The position numbers were made by a program, and so were the translations under genes. Positions 62,999 to 64,000 of a stretch of DNA of 64,000 nt are shown here, in pieces. This DNA is from Pseudoxanthomonas suwonensis (GTDB taxonomy: Bacteria; Pseudomonadota; Gammaproteobacteria; Xanthomonadales; Xanthomonadaceae), in the NCBI GenBank assembly GCA_003240695.1, contig QFNC01000009.1, positions 34,341 to 98,340 of the forward strand. Direction: 5' to 3'. Numbering within the stretch: the first letter of the stretch is position 1; each line of letters begins with the position of its first letter. The notes beneath the pieces were generated by a model that saw only the letters and a list, made by a program, of their open reading frames with translations, ran no database searches and was not told the origin of the DNA.

Positions 62999-63847
62999 TC
63001 ACGGACTGTTTGGAAGGGCTGAAAACTTCTGATCCTGTTTGACCCGTCGCCGTCGCATCCTGGGGTTGTGGCGGCGCTCGATGTATTCGAAGACATCGGA
63101 CCGGGCGGCATCGAGTGTTGGATACGTTGTGCGATAGATCCGCTCGCGCTTGAGCAATCCGAAAAAGCCCTCGCAGGCTGCATTGTCGCCACAATGCCCC
63201 ACCGCGCTCATCGAGCAGAGCAGGCCACTGGCGGCCAGGTAATCCTGGTAATCGCCGCTACGAAATTGACTGCCGCGGTCGGAGTGCAGGATCAGCGGAT
63301 GCCGCTCCTGCCGTTGCCAAACCGCCATCTGCACGGCCCTGATCACCATCTGCCGGTCCTGCCGATGATGCATGGACCAGCCCACAATACGCTGGTCAAC
63401 CAGATCCAGCACGACGCACAGATACAGCTTGGCCTGCTGGGTCTTGATCTCGGTGATGTCGGTCACCCACTTGGTTTCCGGCTCCAAGGCGCTGAAATCA
63501 CGCTCCAGCAGGTTGCGCACGCCCGGCGGCGTCAGTGCCGGTTGGGCGCGCTGGCCACGCCGTTTCGGGCGTGGCCAGCCTTGAAGGCCTGCCAACGCCA
63601 TCAGCCGGGCAACCCGGTTCCGGCTGGCCATCAACCCTTCCTCGACCAGATCCTCCTGCATGCGGCCGGCCCCCAGCGTGCCCCGGCTGTCCTGGTGCAG
63701 CGCATGGATACGGCTCAGCAAGCGCTCGTTGTCGCGCTGTCGAGCACTGGGCAGTCGCTTGCTCCAGTCGTAGTAGCCACTGGTCGATACCCGCAGGCAG
63801 CGGCACATCAGGCGAATCGGAAACTCATCGCGGCAACGTTCGATCAC
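62999..63847 (-). CDS. IS3-family transposase OrfB (DDE)
   Basis: 282-residue integrase-type transposase. Helix-turn-helix-like N-terminus with the IS3 signature (RCLRVSTSGYYDWSKRLPSA), then an rve catalytic core with D130 (KWVTDITEI), D190 (LILHSDRGSQF) and E226 (GDNAACEGFFGLLKRE); the D-to-E distance of 35 residues is the DD(35)E spacing. Start GTG at 63847, nine bases after the orfA stop, so orfB is reached by re-initiation or frameshift. Intact, and so potentially active. Confidence 0.93.
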   Translation of the reverse strand: MIERCRDEFPIRLMCRCLRVSTSGYYDWSKRLPSARQRDNERLLSRIHALHQDSRGTLGAGRMQEDLVEEGLMASRNRVARLMALAGLQGWPRPKRRGQRAQPALTPPGVRNLLERDFSALEPETKWVTDITEIKTQQAKLYLCVVLDLVDQRIVGWSMHHRQDRQMVIRAVQMAVWQRQERHPLILHSDRGSQFRSGDYQDYLAASGLLCSMSAVGHCGDNAACEGFFGLLKRERIYRTTYPTLDAARSDVFEYIERRHNPRMRRRRVKQDQKFSALPNSP

Positions 63848-63855
63848 CTGATACC

Positions 63856-64000
63856 TCAGGATGATGCCTTGGCAAAGAACGTCGCCGCTTCTCGCAAAAA
63901 ATCGGCTCCGTCCCGTTTCGTGTGGAACGTCCTGATCATGTCGTCTTCTGAGCGAGCCAAGGATTGCGAGGCAGATGCTTCAGCCTGGCGCACAGCAGAT
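63856..64000 (-). CDS. IS3-family OrfA (3' end only)
   Basis: The last 48 codons of orfA are present on the minus strand, ending in LREAATFFAKASS and a TGA at 63858-63856. The ending resembles the FLREAAAFFA.. terminus of OrfA proteins. The N-terminal helix-turn-helix part is outside the window. No clear A6G slippery site is visible in this part, which leaves re-initiation as the more likely route to OrfB. Confidence 0.7.
   Translation of the reverse strand, partial: SAVRQAEASASQSLARSEDDMIRTFHTKRDGADFLREAATFFAKASS

Larger units (their letters stand above)
62981..64000 (-). mobile_element. IS3-family insertion sequence (incomplete at right window edge)
   Basis: The element begins near 62981, where the MFS gene is broken, and runs off the window at 64000. 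It carries orfB with a DDE catalytic triad and the end of orfA, both on the minus strand. The exact left terminal inverted repeat is not clear; the sequence CTACCCCGAAATCACGG near the junction is a candidate end. Target duplication cannot be checked, as the other end is outside. Confidence 0.85.

Overview
The window is high-GC chromosomal DNA of a gammaproteobacterium, most likely of the Xanthomonadaceae/Lysobacteraceae (Xanthomonas, Lysobacter, Thermomonas relatives). The grounds are the order ndk-rlmN-pilW-rodZ-yfgM-bamB-der, the divergent fur/bamE (omlA) pair, a smpB-ssrA neighbourhood, and a set of GTG/TTG starts with ATGA or TGATG overlaps. Genus and species cannot be fixed from this sequence alone.

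Layout. (1) 1-7.5 kb, minus strand: mobA (cut by the window edge), der, a frameshifted AAC(3)-I-like acetyltransferase, bamB, yfgM-like, rodZ-like, pilW, rlmN, ndk. (2) 7.7-12.0 kb, plus: a TetR regulator and a two-gene beta-oxidation unit (FadN-type hydratase/dehydrogenase plus thiolase), closed by a strong terminator. (3) 12.1-14.5 kb, minus: feoA-feoB-small Cys-rich protein, with a Fur-like box upstream. (4) 14.5-22.7 kb, plus: leucine catabolism (liuC, liuD, liuE) with a membrane protein inserted, then a translationally coupled PAS-GGDEF-EAL protein, a GNAT and an SDR. (5) efpL, a D-2-hydroxyglutarate dehydrogenase-type flavoenzyme and serA. (6) 26.1-37.3 kb, plus: a tightly packed seven-gene cluster encoding a DUF2170/YjfI-type protein, PspA, a YqiJ/NfeD-type membrane protein, a YqiK flotillin, a 1785-residue AAA+ protein, a small helical protein and TelA. 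It begins with a perfect 13-bp inverted repeat that overlaps the first start codon. This is the best candidate for a little-characterised system. (7) 37.4-45.4 kb: NUDIX, amino-acid permease, methionine salvage mtnB-mtnD-mtnC with a C13 caspase-like protease, an S9 peptidase and a flavin/FMN-binding split-barrel stress protein. (8) 45.5-58.5 kb: a lipidated S8 autotransporter, thiolase, two Ala-rich lipoproteins, liuB, bactofilin, zinc-ribbon protein, fur/bamE, rnfH/ratA, smpB, a CHASE-type histidine kinase and ssrA (tmRNA). (9) 58.5-64 kb: directly downstream of ssrA, a chromate-resistance island (chrB, chrA, Fe-superoxide dismutase, a second short ChrB, a major facilitator gene) whose last gene is cut by an IS3-family element running off the right edge.

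How the genes work together. Fatty-acid and leucine degradation modules supply acetyl-CoA, with liuB lying 33 kb from liuCDE. SerA and the 2-hydroxyglutarate dehydrogenase form a known metabolic couple. BamB, BamE, YfgM, RodZ, bactofilin, PspA/flotillin and several lipoproteins give the window a strong envelope theme. The right end is a recently acquired metal-resistance segment placed at ssrA, a classical integration hotspot, although no integrase is visible inside the window.
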